Below are positions 17,194 to 27,275 of a stretch of DNA of 64,000 nt, one piece after another (position 1 is the stretch's first letter; each line of letters opens with the position of its first letter). The translations under genes and the position numbers were made by a program. The stretch spans positions 806,001 to 870,000 of the forward strand of contig NZ_CP015105.1 of assembly GCF_002214545.1 (NCBI RefSeq). Reading direction: 5' to 3'. Source of the DNA: Thermococcus thioreducens (GTDB lineage: Archaea > Methanobacteriota_B > Thermococci > Thermococcales > Thermococcaceae). Below the pieces are notes generated by a model. The model searched no databases and had not been told where the DNA came from. It saw only the letters and a list, made by a program, of their open reading frames with translations.

Positions 17194-18573
17194 TCAGCGC
17201 CGGCCCTTCATCAGCATGCTGTTCATGAGCGCGGGCACCAGGAGGACGAGACCGAGCAGTGCGCCTATCTTAACGGTGGTGCCCAGCGCTCTGAACGCGT
17301 AGTACAGTGTGAGCAGGCCCATGAGAAAGAGGACGATCATTGTGCCCGCCACGGCGCCCCTGTTGTGCGCGAGTTCCTCCGAGAGGAGGGGATATGCTTC
17401 GATAGCGGCTATTATTGCACCCACGCTGAACGGCACCACAAGAAACATTGTCCTGATGTCACCTATGACCATCACTGCTGAGAGCAGGAAGCCAAGGAGC
17501 GCCACCAGAGTCAGGCTTCTGTTCCTTCCAAGCTGCATGACCTCTGAGAGTATCTGGCTGCCCATCTCTATGAGGACGATGATCGTGGTCAGCCCGGCAA
17601 AGTAGAGCGAGAGCATGAGCAGAGATATCAACCTGCTGGCGTTGGCGATGTTGCCCTTGAGTACGTACGGGATTGAATAGAACACCTCAATTGAGTCCAT
17701 CGGGCTCTTTTCACTGTTCGTAGCGTATTCCCTGAGATCCTGAAATCCGAGGTAGAGCCTCATGGACTCCTCCGCTGGGATGTTGGGGCTGTGGAAGGCT
17801 TTTCCAAATCCCTGGTAGGCTGCACCGAGGGAGTAAGCGACGGTAAAAGCCGCGGCGAAGCTCAGTATTATCTGGAGGACAAAAACAGCGGCAAGAACCT
17901 TCCTGAGGTCAAGTTCCTCCGGGGTGAAGCTTCCAACCACATAATAAACGCCGGCACCAAGTCCGAAGGACATGAGCACCGAGATGAACATGTAGAGCAC
18001 TCCCCTGAGGGAGAGTGGCTGTCCAAAGGAAGTTATTGCCGAGACCGCGTTTTTCATGTAGTGAACTGCCTGGGGATCGGTGACTGTGTTGAGGGCCTGG
18101 TTCCTGACGAGGACCGCGGAAACTATTGCAAAGAGCACGAAAAGCACCGAGAGCACTGAGATAACTTCCAGAGTTCTGCCCTTGGCAAGGAGAAGTAGAA
18201 CCACGGAGACAAGTATCGTTCCGAGGGCTATTACGGGGACATACCTGGGAGCGATGCCGAGGATGTATATGATGCTGTACGAGGAGTAGTAGGTTGTGAT
18301 TCCGAGCATCACGAGCAGGAACATGATGAGGACGAATATCAGTGCTGGAGTGCGGGATATCTTGAAGAACAATTCGTATATCAGGTACCTCGTGCGTTTA
18401 GTGCTCTCTGCCTCACTGTATATCAGAAACAGCGCCAGGAGCATCGGTATCAGCGATATCAGGAACCCCTTCAGTCCAAAGTTTATGTAGTACTTTGGTA
18501 GCACCAGAAAGTTCCAGATGCCGAGGATGTATCCCGTTATCAAAAACGCCATCAGGAAGCTTATTTTTCGCAT
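17194..18573 (-). CDS. Polytopic membrane protein, possibly LeuT-fold NSS/SNF-like transporter
   Basis: A 459-residue protein with about 12 hydrophobic helices. The N-terminal segment (LITGYILGIWNFLVLPKYYI, then GLKGFLISLIPMLLALFLIY) resembles the first two helices of neurotransmitter:sodium symporters, and LMSFGLGAGVYYVVGSF near 215 resembles the helix 6 region. The resemblance is weak and no unambiguous sodium-site residues can be assigned. The C-terminus ends in MKGRR. GGGGGTGTGAATCT precedes the ATG. It is a monocistronic gene between aIF5A and nep1. It could be an amino-acid transporter or only share topology. Confidence 0.6.
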   Translation of the reverse strand: MRKISFLMAFLITGYILGIWNFLVLPKYYINFGLKGFLISLIPMLLALFLIYSEAESTKRTRYLIYELFFKISRTPALIFVLIMFLLVMLGITTYYSSYSIIYILGIAPRYVPVIALGTILVSVVLLLLAKGRTLEVISVLSVLFVLFAIVSAVLVRNQALNTVTDPQAVHYMKNAVSAITSFGQPLSLRGVLYMFISVLMSFGLGAGVYYVVGSFTPEELDLRKVLAAVFVLQIILSFAAAFTVAYSLGAAYQGFGKAFHSPNIPAEESMRLYLGFQDLREYATNSEKSPMDSIEVFYSIPYVLKGNIANASRLISLLMLSLYFAGLTTIIVLIEMGSQILSEVMQLGRNRSLTLVALLGFLLSAVMVIGDIRTMFLVVPFSVGAIIAAIEAYPLLSEELAHNRGAVAGTMIVLFLMGLLTLYYAFRALGTTVKIGALLGLVLLVPALMNSMLMKGRR

Positions 18574-18677
18574 AGATTCACACCCCCATGGAGGTTCAGC
18601 CCCATATTTTAGGCGAGATTTGCAGAAAAAATAAGAGAAAACTAATATAAAAACATTGTGTGCTTTTTCTACTCAAT

Positions 18678-20403
<1,726 letters not shown>

Positions 20404-20427
20404 GGTAACACCCCTTGGAACTTGTGG

Positions 20428-20439
20428 GAAGGTATATAT
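20428..20439 (+). promoter_or_regulatory. Leaderless TATA promoter of the phosphoesterase gene
   Basis: GGTATATATAAG lies about 27 bases before the ATG at 20463, with no ribosome binding site between. Transcription should begin at or next to the start codon, giving a leaderless message, which is common in Thermococcales. Confidence 0.55.
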
Positions 20440-20462
20440 AAGCCCTGCTCCTACCCCTGTTA

Positions 20463-21041
20463 ATGCCGTTCAAGCTACCCATCTTCCGGAAGAAAGTCCT
20501 TGAGGTGCTCGCTTCCTCCGATGAGACCAAGGTCATGCACATAAGCGACACGCCGGAAAGTGTCTACCGCTTCCTCGATGGGATTATTGGGAAAACCCGG
20601 CCGGATTACATTATCCACACCGGCGACTTGGCCGACAACGTGAAGCTTGAGAGGAGGCCGGAGCTGGTGCCCCTCTACAAGGGTGCCCTGAGAAAACTGG
20701 CACGTGTCCTTAAAGGCTCCGGCGCGGTTCTTTACATCGTTCCGGGCAACGAAGACGACCCTGAACTGCTCAGGGAGTTCTTCGGCGATTCCGTCGTCGA
20801 GCCAGGCACGGTCATCGAGATCGAGGGTAGCAGGTTTGCCCTCGGCCACACCTGGCGAGAAGTTGCGGAGAAAGAAGCCGACTTCAGGCTCTACGGCCAC
20901 AACTTCAAGCTGATCGAGAGGGGTCTAAACGGCGTTCTTGGAGTCAACTTCGTCCTCCTCCCGAGCGGAAAGACCTACAGGGTGAAGTATCCCGGAGGAA
21001 CGGACTTCGATAGAGGCTACAAGATGTGGAGGGGTATGTGA
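20463..21041 (+). CDS. Calcineurin-like metallophosphoesterase
   Basis: A 192-residue protein with the order of metallophosphoesterase motifs: VMHISDTPES near residue 24, IIHTGDLADN near 50 (GDxxDN), YIVPGNEDDPEL near 93 (GN-E/D in place of GNHD), and LGHTW and LYGHNFK near 126 and 145. The first motif has His-x-x-Asp rather than the usual Asp-x-His, so metal site 1 may differ. It might hydrolyse phosphodiesters or nucleotides; the substrate is unknown. Its stop TGA shares one base with the ATG of the next gene, so they form an operon. Confidence 0.8.
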   Translation: MPFKLPIFRKKVLEVLASSDETKVMHISDTPESVYRFLDGIIGKTRPDYIIHTGDLADNVKLERRPELVPLYKGALRKLARVLKGSGAVLYIVPGNEDDPELLREFFGDSVVEPGTVIEIEGSRFALGHTWREVAEKEADFRLYGHNFKLIERGLNGVLGVNFVLLPSGKTYRVKYPGGTDFDRGYKMWRGM

Positions 21042-22015
21042 TGAGGGTTCTCCGCTTTGGGCCGTCGATAATCTTCCTTCGAACTCCCCACAGGGAGGCC
21101 GTGAAGGCGGCAATCTCCCAGGTCTTCGGTGTCGAGGAGATGCCGACCGATGCAGCTATAAGGAACAGCAGTGAGTTTGAGACTATAGTATTTGTCACAG
21201 ACGAGTGGAAGAAGGAAACGATTCCCCCGGAGAGGGCATTCCTTCTGGGCTGCCACGCTCCTGTTGTTCTGAGCACCATTGTGAACCGGAAACTCCCGGT
21301 GGAGAAGGTTCACGTCGAGGGCACGCTGATCCTCATGCGGGTTCCCGACAAGGTTCAGGAGGGGCTTCAGCTTCTGGCTAAAAAGTACGGCGGGGAGATC
21401 ATGGATATAAGAACTGCTTTCGATGAGGGCGAGGCAGGGGACACGATAATAGGGGTAACGAGGAAGAAGCTCAACTCCCCAATCGGCCCGGAGGATATTG
21501 AGGGTGCGGTCCTCATCAGAAGGGACTTCCTGGAGGTCTACCGTGAGCTGACCCTTGATGTCCCCGTTCTCCTGCTCAGGCTGATGCCCGAGTGGAAGGA
21601 GATTACCATCAAAATCTACGACACCGACAAGCGCTACGAGGAGAACATCGAGAGGCTGATGATGGTAATAGAGGACCTCGATCTCGGCTTCGTCGTCGGC
21701 GAGGGCTGGGACTGGGACTATCCAAGGCCCTTCATGCGCGTTCCGGTTTACAAGCTCAAGCTTCTGACGTGGGAAGATCCAGTTCGCGTCAAGTTTCTCC
21801 TCAAGGGGCTTGAGTACAGGGGCTACAAAAGGCTCTGCGACATAGACGTTTTCATCGAGAAAAAGAAAATTTCATGGACTTCACTGGGAAAATTCAGCTC
21901 GAAGTTCGAGCTTGCAAAAAAAGCGAGGGAAGAGCTGGAGAAGAACCTGAGTGAAGAGGTTCTTGAGAGGCTCCGCAGAATAGAGGAAGTCCTGGTCAGG
22001 AAGGTCGAAGATTAA
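21041..22015 (+). CDS. Conserved hypothetical protein (324 aa)
   Basis: A soluble 324-residue protein that I cannot assign. It looks like two alpha/beta halves: 1-110 (with FETIVFVTDEWKKE and LGCHAPVVLSTIV) and 120-250 (DTIIGVTRKKLNSPIGPEDIEGAVLI, EWKEITIKIYDTDKRYEENIERL). A highly charged helical tail follows (280-324, EELEKNLSEEVLERLRRIEEVL), probably a coiled coil. GGAGGGG precedes the ATG, which overlaps the phosphoesterase stop, so a joint role with that enzyme is likely. The 3' end overlaps the convergent methyltransferase gene by four bases. Confidence 0.75.
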   Translation: MRVLRFGPSIIFLRTPHREAVKAAISQVFGVEEMPTDAAIRNSSEFETIVFVTDEWKKETIPPERAFLLGCHAPVVLSTIVNRKLPVEKVHVEGTLILMRVPDKVQEGLQLLAKKYGGEIMDIRTAFDEGEAGDTIIGVTRKKLNSPIGPEDIEGAVLIRRDFLEVYRELTLDVPVLLLRLMPEWKEITIKIYDTDKRYEENIERLMMVIEDLDLGFVVGEGWDWDYPRPFMRVPVYKLKLLTWEDPVRVKFLLKGLEYRGYKRLCDIDVFIEKKKISWTSLGKFSSKFELAKKAREELEKNLSEEVLERLRRIEEVLVRKVED

Positions 22016-22941
22016 AGCTTCCTGAGCTTTGCAACGAAGAAGCCGCTCGTGCCGTGCTTGTCGGGGTAGAAGCGCCTCGCCTTTCTTATCTCATCGCTCA
22101 GCTCGACTCCAAAGGGCATCGTTAGAGCCGGCTCGCCGTAGCGAAGCGGGAGCAGTTCAACGTCGAAGTTATCAAGAACCCACTGGATCACGAACTCGTT
22201 CTCCTCGGGCTCAAGGGAGCAGGTGGAGTAGACGAGGGTTCCACCCCTTTTGAGCACGCTTAGGCCCTTCTCAATGAGCCTCATCTGCAGTCCCTGGCAG
22301 AACTTTACATCCTCCATCGTCCTGTTGGCTTTCCTCTCAGGGTTTTTGTGGATTGTGCCTGAGCCGGTGCACGGTGCATCGAGGAGGATTCTGTCGAACT
22401 CGACGCTGAGTTCATCTATGTGGAGCGACGATTTGTGGAGGAGCACCGTATTTGTGACTCCAAGCCTTGAGAGGTTCAGGCGGGTCTCCTTCAAGCGCTC
22501 CTCTCCGACGTCGAAGGCGTAAACGATGCCCTCGTTCTCCATCAGCTGGGCGAGGTAAGAAGTTTTACCTCCCGGTGCCGCCGCCATGTCGGCAACGATC
22601 TCGCCGGGCTTCGGTTCCAGAGCCACCGGCGGATACATAGAGCTTGCCTCCTGAATGTAGAGGAGACCGCTGAGGTACTCGGGCGTTGAGGTTATCGAGA
22701 AGGGTTCCCTCGTCAGGCAGAAGCCCTCCCTCGCCCAGGGAATCCTCTTAAACTGAAAGCCCTTCTTGTTGAGGAGTTTGGTGAGCCTTGGAACTTCGAT
22801 GCGAAGGGTATTTATGCGGAAGCACCTCGGCAGGGGCTTTTCCATCGCCTCGGCTATGCTTAATGCCCTCTCGCCCCAGAGTTCATAATAGCGCTCCGCG
22901 AAGGTCTTCGAGTAGCCGAGGGAAAACAACTTTTCCAGCAT
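22012..22941 (-). CDS. NOL1/NOP2/Sun-family RNA cytosine-5 methyltransferase
   Basis: A 309-residue SAM-dependent methyltransferase. The SAM loop is ADMAAAPGGKTSYLAQLM near 120, the acidic residue is in YAFDVGEERL, motif IV with the first catalytic Cys is ILLDAPCTGSGTIHKNP near 190, and motif VI with the nucleophile is LVYSTCSLEPEENEFV near 240. Residues 1-100 hold the family's N-terminal RNA-binding part (PRCFRINTLR). The family makes m5C in tRNA or rRNA; the target site is not readable. The start at 22941 is the first methionine consistent with family length. Confidence 0.9.
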   Translation of the reverse strand: MLEKLFSLGYSKTFAERYYELWGERALSIAEAMEKPLPRCFRINTLRIEVPRLTKLLNKKGFQFKRIPWAREGFCLTREPFSITSTPEYLSGLLYIQEASSMYPPVALEPKPGEIVADMAAAPGGKTSYLAQLMENEGIVYAFDVGEERLKETRLNLSRLGVTNTVLLHKSSLHIDELSVEFDRILLDAPCTGSGTIHKNPERKANRTMEDVKFCQGLQMRLIEKGLSVLKRGGTLVYSTCSLEPEENEFVIQWVLDNFDVELLPLRYGEPALTMPFGVELSDEIRKARRFYPDKHGTSGFFVAKLRKL

Positions 22942-22969
22942 GGTGGGGAGTTGGGGGAGGGGTTTAAAA

Positions 22970-24289
22970 TCATATTGACCTCCCGCTCTTCTCCAGGCCG
23001 AGAAGATACAGCGAGACGGGAACGGTGTCCTCACCAAGCTCATCCTTCGAGACGTAAAGGGTCGGGAACGGGTAGTGCTTTCTTTTCACCTTTCCGTATT
23101 TCACCTCGATCCCGAAGAACTTTCCCCCCTCCCGCACAACGAGGTCGCACTCCTTGTTCCTGTCGTAGTAAAATCCGGCGAAGGAGTGCTTTTCCCGGAG
23201 TATTGGTTCCTCGATGTGCCAGATGACATGAGAGGCAACGATGTTCTCGACAAGCCATTCAACGTTTCCCTCAACGAACTCAACCGGATTCTCACCGAGA
23301 TAAACCGCCAGTGCCGTCGCTATGAGGGGGCTTTGGAAGACTATCTTTTTCTCCTTCCGGTGGGCGTGCCTCTTTTTGGCTATGTCCCAGGCCTCAAGGG
23401 TGTAAATAACCCTCGCGCTCTCAAGGGTCGAGAGATACTCCCTAACGGTCGGGTGGGAAACTCCGACTTCTCCAGCGAGGGTTACGTAATCAACGCGGTT
23501 GCCCTTGAGCCTGAAAATCGCCTCCAGGAGTTCCCTTGCAATCTCCTCACTCTTTCCAGATTTGGCAATTTCGCCGAGAACCAGCCTTATTATCTCCTCG
23601 TACCGCTCCTCCCCGATGGTTCCAGAGCTTTTGTAGTCCAAAACTGCCTCAGGAAAACCGCCAGTAAGAATGTACGCGTAGAAAAGCCCTTCAAGCTCCT
23701 CGTACCAGGGGAAAACGCTATCAACGGCTGGTTCGTTGTAGGGAAAAGACACATCCGGCAGTTCAGGGTTCATAAACCGCGCAAATTCCCTGAAGTTCAG
23801 GGGGTTGAAGTAGTACTCGTTTCCCTCGATGCCCCTCCCGGGTAAAAGCTCGGCCTCTCTCTTCATCTCTACCGGATTAGAGCCGGTTGCGACTGTAGTT
23901 ATTCTGTCTTCACCGAGTTCTTTGAGGAGGAGACGCCAGCCATCGAGGTACGTTATCTCGTCGAGGAAGACGTAAAGCTCCCCGTGTCTTAGTCTCAGCT
24001 CGTCTATGAAGCCCCTGACCTCTCTCTTTGTGAACCTGTCGCAGGGTATATAGACGACCCTCCTGGGAGCTACACCATCTGAAATCAGCCTTTTTATCAT
24101 GGTCTTAATGTAAAAGCTCTTGCCGGCACGGCGAATTCCTCTGAGGAGCGTTACTGAACCTTCCTTTATCACGATTTCTTTCCTGGGAATCACATCCTCC
24201 ACACGTGAGAGGTCCGGGTCTTCCCTCTCCCAGTCTGCTCCCTTCCACCAGGGGTTGTGCCTGACGAGTTTTACTATCTTAACCGCCAT
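22970..24289 (-). CDS. Archaeal AAA ATPase with DUF4143/nuclease-like C-terminus (ATPase 1 of island)
   Basis: A 439-residue protein. The ATPase domain (about 35-210) has Walker A LLRGIRRAGKSFY, Walker B ELYVFLDEITYL and sensor TGSNP. A winged-helix part follows (VDYVTLAGEVGVSHPTVREYL, near 270). The C-terminal DUF4143 part ends with KECDLVVREGGKFFGIEVKYGK near 395, an Asp...Glu-x-Lys arrangement typical of PD-(D/E)xK nucleases. Such ATPases are expanded in archaea and often behave as accessory genes; their role is unknown. A TATA box at about 24311-24319 makes the message leaderless. Five palindromic units with a 32-bp period start four bases upstream of the ATG, suggesting tight repression. 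Confidence 0.83.
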   Translation of the reverse strand: MAVKIVKLVRHNPWWKGADWEREDPDLSRVEDVIPRKEIVIKEGSVTLLRGIRRAGKSFYIKTMIKRLISDGVAPRRVVYIPCDRFTKREVRGFIDELRLRHGELYVFLDEITYLDGWRLLLKELGEDRITTVATGSNPVEMKREAELLPGRGIEGNEYYFNPLNFREFARFMNPELPDVSFPYNEPAVDSVFPWYEELEGLFYAYILTGGFPEAVLDYKSSGTIGEERYEEIIRLVLGEIAKSGKSEEIARELLEAIFRLKGNRVDYVTLAGEVGVSHPTVREYLSTLESARVIYTLEAWDIAKKRHAHRKEKKIVFQSPLIATALAVYLGENPVEFVEGNVEWLVENIVASHVIWHIEEPILREKHSFAGFYYDRNKECDLVVREGGKFFGIEVKYGKVKRKHYPFPTLYVSKDELGEDTVPVSLYLLGLEKSGRSI

Positions 24290-24292
24290 ATG

Positions 24293-24452
24293 TGAAAGTA
24301 CGCTTTCATGACTTATAAGGTTTGTGAAAGTGCACTTTCACAAAATGTCCCTTTTATGAAAGTTCACTTTCATAGATTGCACCGTTTATGAAAGCCCGCT
24401 TTCATAAAGTGCCCTTTTTGTGGAAGTACTCTCATAAAACGGCACTTCCTGA
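24293..24452. repeat. Array of five 32-bp units, each with a TGAAAG-N4-CTTTCA palindrome
   Basis: Palindromes begin at 24293, 24325, 24357, 24389 and 24421, exactly 32 bp apart. The first four have intact arms TGAAAG and CTTTCA around four bases; the fifth is decayed (TGGAAG...CTCA). The second extends to a perfect 24-bp palindrome (24321-24344, arms TTTGTGAAAGTG). The 16 bases between palindromes are also similar (TGCCCTTTTTG-like), so this is a true tandem repeat. The TATA box of ATPase 1 sits between units 1 and 2. A 32-bp period is about three helical turns, placing all sites on one DNA face, as expected for cooperative repressor binding. Confidence 0.85.
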
Positions 24453-24494
24453 GGGCTCGAATATGGTGAAGGGCTGTAGAGAATGCAGGAGAAC

Positions 24495-25415
24495 TCAGAG
24501 GTGCCTTAAGGCTTCCTCCGCTTTTTCGAACTTCCCTTCCTTTATGTAGGACAGCGCAAGGTAGTACATGCCGAGTCTGCAGAGGTCTTCCAACGTGGGG
24601 TTTTCGAGCTCTATGATGTCCATAATCTTCCTCTTGAAGTCCATCATGGCGTTGTTTACCGCCTCTTCGCTGTAGTTGAGGAGCTTCAGGGCCTGGAGCA
24701 TGGAAAGGACTTCGAGCTTCGCACTGGTGAGGTCTGTGGATGTCCCAATAGTTCTTTCCTCTGTCTGTATTCTCTCGACCGGCTGTGCCTTCTTCTCAGC
24801 GATAGTTGGTTCTGGTTGCTTCAGTTTAACACCAGCGAATTCTTGGAGTATTTTCAGGTACTCCTCGAACTCTTCCCACTTCTTTACTTCCTCGCTCGCT
24901 ACCGTGGTTATTGGGTGGCCCCATTCATCGAAGCCGCCCCACCTGCTAACGAACTTGTCGTGTATCTTCATAGCAAGCGGATATACCCTATCAATCATTT
25001 TGTCGATCTCCTCCTCGTATGTTCTTACTCCTACATCTCTGAGTGCTACCCGCAGCCAACTCACAAACTCGTCCCTTTTCTTGGGGCCCTGGAGAACCTC
25101 TTCCAGCGGTGGGAGGAGGAAACCATCTTTTAGATCGTTTACTCTTTCCGGTTTTAAACTTGCGTTATGTAAATATGCCTTCACGTCCGCTATCTTCACC
25201 CTGCTCAACGCTTCCTTTAATGCTTTTACGAAGTTTTTCCTGTAATCGAGATCACTTATCTTCCCAAACCCGTACTTTGCAATTATTGGCGTTACTAGCA
25301 GGTGCAGGAAGGTCGACCACTTCCCCGCTTCGTAGAACCCTCCCTTCATTCGCTCGTAGTCAGACGGCTCGTGCAGTTTTGGGTTCTTCACCACGGGGAT
25401 CGGGGGATCTACCAT
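24495..25415 (-). pseudogene. Paralogous pair A, C-terminal reading frame (306 aa from first ATG)
   Basis: This frame encodes 306 residues from an ATG at 25415 that lacks a ribosome binding site. The frame stays open back through the AC tract to a TAA at 25436-25434. The last 75 residues (LEVLSMLQALKLLNYSEEAVNNA to the end) are nearly the same as those of pair B and look like a helical repeat (YYLALSYIKEGKFEKAEEAL, TPR-like). The central part is helix-rich with a charged linker (EPTIAEKKAQPVERIQTEER). I do not recognise the family. The N-terminal part is encoded at 25360-25638 in another frame. Adding one AC, or removing two, from the tract at 25425-25434 would fuse the two into about 380 residues. 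Confidence 0.65.
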
Positions 25416-25638
25416 CTCTGACTCGTGTGTGTGTTAGGGCAGCATCTATGGAGATCCGCCCATCGAGATCCAGATCTAAACTCTCCTTTATTGCCTTTGC
25501 TAGTATTTCGGAGCCTGTGGATTTTGGAAAAACTGGTTTATACTCCACATACTTCAGTTTTTTCTTCTCCTTTCCGAACCACCCCTTCGGCACCTCGTAC
25601 TCAAATTCTCCCCACCCCATCTCTGCGATCGGCGCCAT
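25360..25638 (-). pseudogene. Paralogous pair A, N-terminal reading frame (92 aa)
   Basis: It has a good start: GGGGTGA before the ATG at 25638 and a TTTTATAT promoter at about 25671. The first 70 residues resemble the pair B protein at 28168-28389: KGWFG versus KGLFG, an acidic/aromatic middle, and an ending ISIDAALTHT versus DAITAITHT. After the AC tract (25425-25434) the frame runs on for 22 residues (RVRDGRSPDPRGEEPKTARA) that look non-native. The downstream frame needs a +1 shift. It is either a real small protein, the front of a broken gene, or the front of a gene expressed by frameshifting or tract-length change. Confidence 0.6.
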
Positions 25639-25658
25639 TCTTCACCCCTCACAGACTG

Positions 25659-25673
25659 TATGTTAAAAACATA
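25659..25673. promoter_or_regulatory. Inverted repeat in the promoter of pair A
   Basis: TATGTT, three bases, AACATA overlaps the transcription start region between the TTTTATAT box (about 25671-25679) and the ribosome binding site of the 25638 gene. Position and symmetry suit an operator for a dimeric repressor. It differs in sequence from the other palindromes of the island. Confidence 0.45.
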
Positions 25674-25693
25674 TAAAACGGTTGCCTGCCGGC

Positions 25694-26980
25694 TCAGGTG
25701 GAACCCATCAAAAACCTCCACAGGGGGGTCATCTCTATGGTGGTGTCCTTCCCTTTTACCCTGCCCGCCACGTCCCATGTAATCAGCAGGACGTTTTTAA
25801 ATCCGAATTCTCTCGAAGCCTTTCTGAGAGCGTTCACCTCACGATTAAACGTCTCTTCTCCGCTGATATCGTAGCTCACCTGGATCAGTGTCTCCTCCTC
25901 AGGCAGGACGAAATCAACCTCCCAGTTCTTCCCGAGGGCATAATTAACTTCCTTTCTCCTCCGGAGGAGCTCGATGAAAACGGCGTTCTCCATAAGCCTC
26001 CCCATGTTCTCGCTGAACTTCACGCTAAGAAACGTCAAAAAGGACGTATCAACGAAGTATATCTTTCTGGGGTGCTGCATCCTGAGCCTCACCTTGGGGG
26101 AATACACCTCAAGGGGAAATGCAAAGTAGCACTCCTCAAGGTACCTCAGGTAGCTGGCGAGCGTTGATTTGGATATTGAGTAGCCCATGCTCCTCATAGT
26201 TTTCGCGGTTTTGCTCAGGCTCACGTACTCGGAGTTAAGGAGAAGTCGGATGAAAGCTCTGAGCTCTTCCGGGTTTCTGATTGAGTACCTCTCCACGACA
26301 TCGAGGGCTATTACCGTGTTGAAGTAGTCCATAACTATCAACCGCTTGACCCTCACGTCGCTGGTTAGAACCACCTCTGGGAAACCTCCGTATAGGAGGT
26401 ACTCCCTCAGCAGGTTGAGTAAGGCTGGCTTTTTTGGGCTGAAATCTAAATTCTCCGGCACCTCAAAACCCTTGAACCTCAGGAACTCCCGAAAGCTCAG
26501 GGGAAAAACCTCGAACGTCAGGGCCCTGCCTCTGAGTGAGGTGGGGATTTCTCTGCTGGAGAGCTTTGAGGAAGAACCGCTTAAAAAAAGCCTCACGTCT
26601 CTCCTCGAATCATGGACTCTCCTCACCCACGAGTCCCAGCCCGGAATGTTCTGTATCTCGTCCAGAAAAAGGTACAGCCCATCTTTTTTTCCGTAGAGCT
26701 CCTCTATCGTTGGTATGAGCTCCGTTAGAGTTTCGGTTCTCTTTTCGAGCCTTTCATCTTCAAAGTTGATGTAGAATATTTCCTCCCTCGGAGCTTTTTT
26801 TGACAGCTCGTTGATGAGCTGGAACATCAGGTACGTTTTGCCTGACCTCCGGCAGCCGGCAAAGGTTACAACCTTTCTCGGTTTATCCGGTATCAGGGAG
26901 ACATCAAAGTCCCTCTCGACGAGCTCGGGCGTCCAGGTTTCCTGCCACTCCACTAAGACCTTGGCCAAATCCTCCCTCAT
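25694..26980 (-). CDS. Archaeal AAA ATPase with DUF4143-like C-terminus (ATPase 2 of island)
   Basis: A 428-residue protein. Walker A is TFAGCRRSGKTYL near residue 40, Walker B is GLYLFLDEIQNIPGW near 105, and the sensor is LFLSGSSSKLSS near 130. The middle (about 235-300) is a winged-helix region (YVSLSKTAKTMRSMGYSISKSTLASYL). The C-terminal part has YALGKNWEVDFVLPEEETLIQVSYDIS near 350, where the usual Glu-Val-Lys of the nuclease motif reads Gln-Val-Ser. If the domain is a nuclease in relatives, this copy may be inactive. TTTATAAA at about 27002-27009 gives a leaderless start, with a perfect palindrome directly upstream. It lies 55 bases after pair A on the same strand. Confidence 0.83.
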   Translation of the reverse strand: MREDLAKVLVEWQETWTPELVERDFDVSLIPDKPRKVVTFAGCRRSGKTYLMFQLINELSKKAPREEIFYINFEDERLEKRTETLTELIPTIEELYGKKDGLYLFLDEIQNIPGWDSWVRRVHDSRRDVRLFLSGSSSKLSSREIPTSLRGRALTFEVFPLSFREFLRFKGFEVPENLDFSPKKPALLNLLREYLLYGGFPEVVLTSDVRVKRLIVMDYFNTVIALDVVERYSIRNPEELRAFIRLLLNSEYVSLSKTAKTMRSMGYSISKSTLASYLRYLEECYFAFPLEVYSPKVRLRMQHPRKIYFVDTSFLTFLSVKFSENMGRLMENAVFIELLRRRKEVNYALGKNWEVDFVLPEEETLIQVSYDISGEETFNREVNALRKASREFGFKNVLLITWDVAGRVKGKDTTIEMTPLWRFLMGST

Positions 26981-27000
26981 GGAGATTAATACCCCCTCAT

Positions 27001-27043
27001 CATTTATAAACCTTGTCCAGTATGCTGGACAACCATTTATAAA
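27001..27043. promoter_or_regulatory. Promoter of ATPase 2: palindrome flanked by direct CATTTATAAA repeats
   Basis: TTGTCCAG (27013-27020), four bases, CTGGACAA (27025-27032) is a perfect inverted repeat. The same ten bases CATTTATAAA flank it at 27001-27010 and 27034-27043. The near copy is the TATA box of ATPase 2, about 25 bases from its ATG. The far copy may serve an extra start or the rightward relic at 27129. A repressor bound here would sit on the BRE side of the promoter. Confidence 0.6.
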
Positions 27044-27128
27044 TTGCTGTTCTGCACGTTTACCCTTCCCGAAATCAGAATGCTGTAGGAAAAGTATTAT
27101 ACTCTGTCAACATCATTTTTAGCAGCCA

Positions 27129-27275
27129 ATGTTCGTGGACAGAGAGCTGGAGCTGGAGTTCCTTGAGAGGAAGGGGAAGGAAAGAACCCCAGCTCGTGGC
27201 AGAAGGCCGAAAAAATCGATGAAAAAAGGGGAAGGCATGATGGACCTGGAAGACCTTGAGGCGCTGGTGCGCTAA
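27129..27275 (+). pseudogene. Relic of an ATPase_2-type archaeal ATPase (N-terminal fragment)
   Basis: A 48-codon frame begins MFVDRELELEFLERK, the typical start of ATPase_2/DUF234 proteins (compare KFIDREPELEFLRSR in the gene at 28465). It then decays: RGRRPKKSMKK stands where YGRRRIGKTYILQK would form the Walker A loop. About 1.2 kb of expected sequence is missing, and the last residues (MMDLEDLEALVR) may come from the gene's far end. It lies in opposite orientation between ATPase 2 and pair B, and its last bases meet the pair B stop. I take it as a deletion remnant. Confidence 0.6.

Noticed and set aside
24293-24452. CRISPR-like array
   Set aside because: The regular 32-bp period looks like repeat-spacer DNA, but the units are palindromic and only 16 bp long. 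The spacers are short and related to each other, and no cas gene or leader is nearby.
25425-25434. Frame break in pair A as a simple sequencing error
   Set aside because: The tract is not a homopolymer, and an equivalent break at a matching tract occurs in the paralogue, so two independent errors at one place are unlikely.
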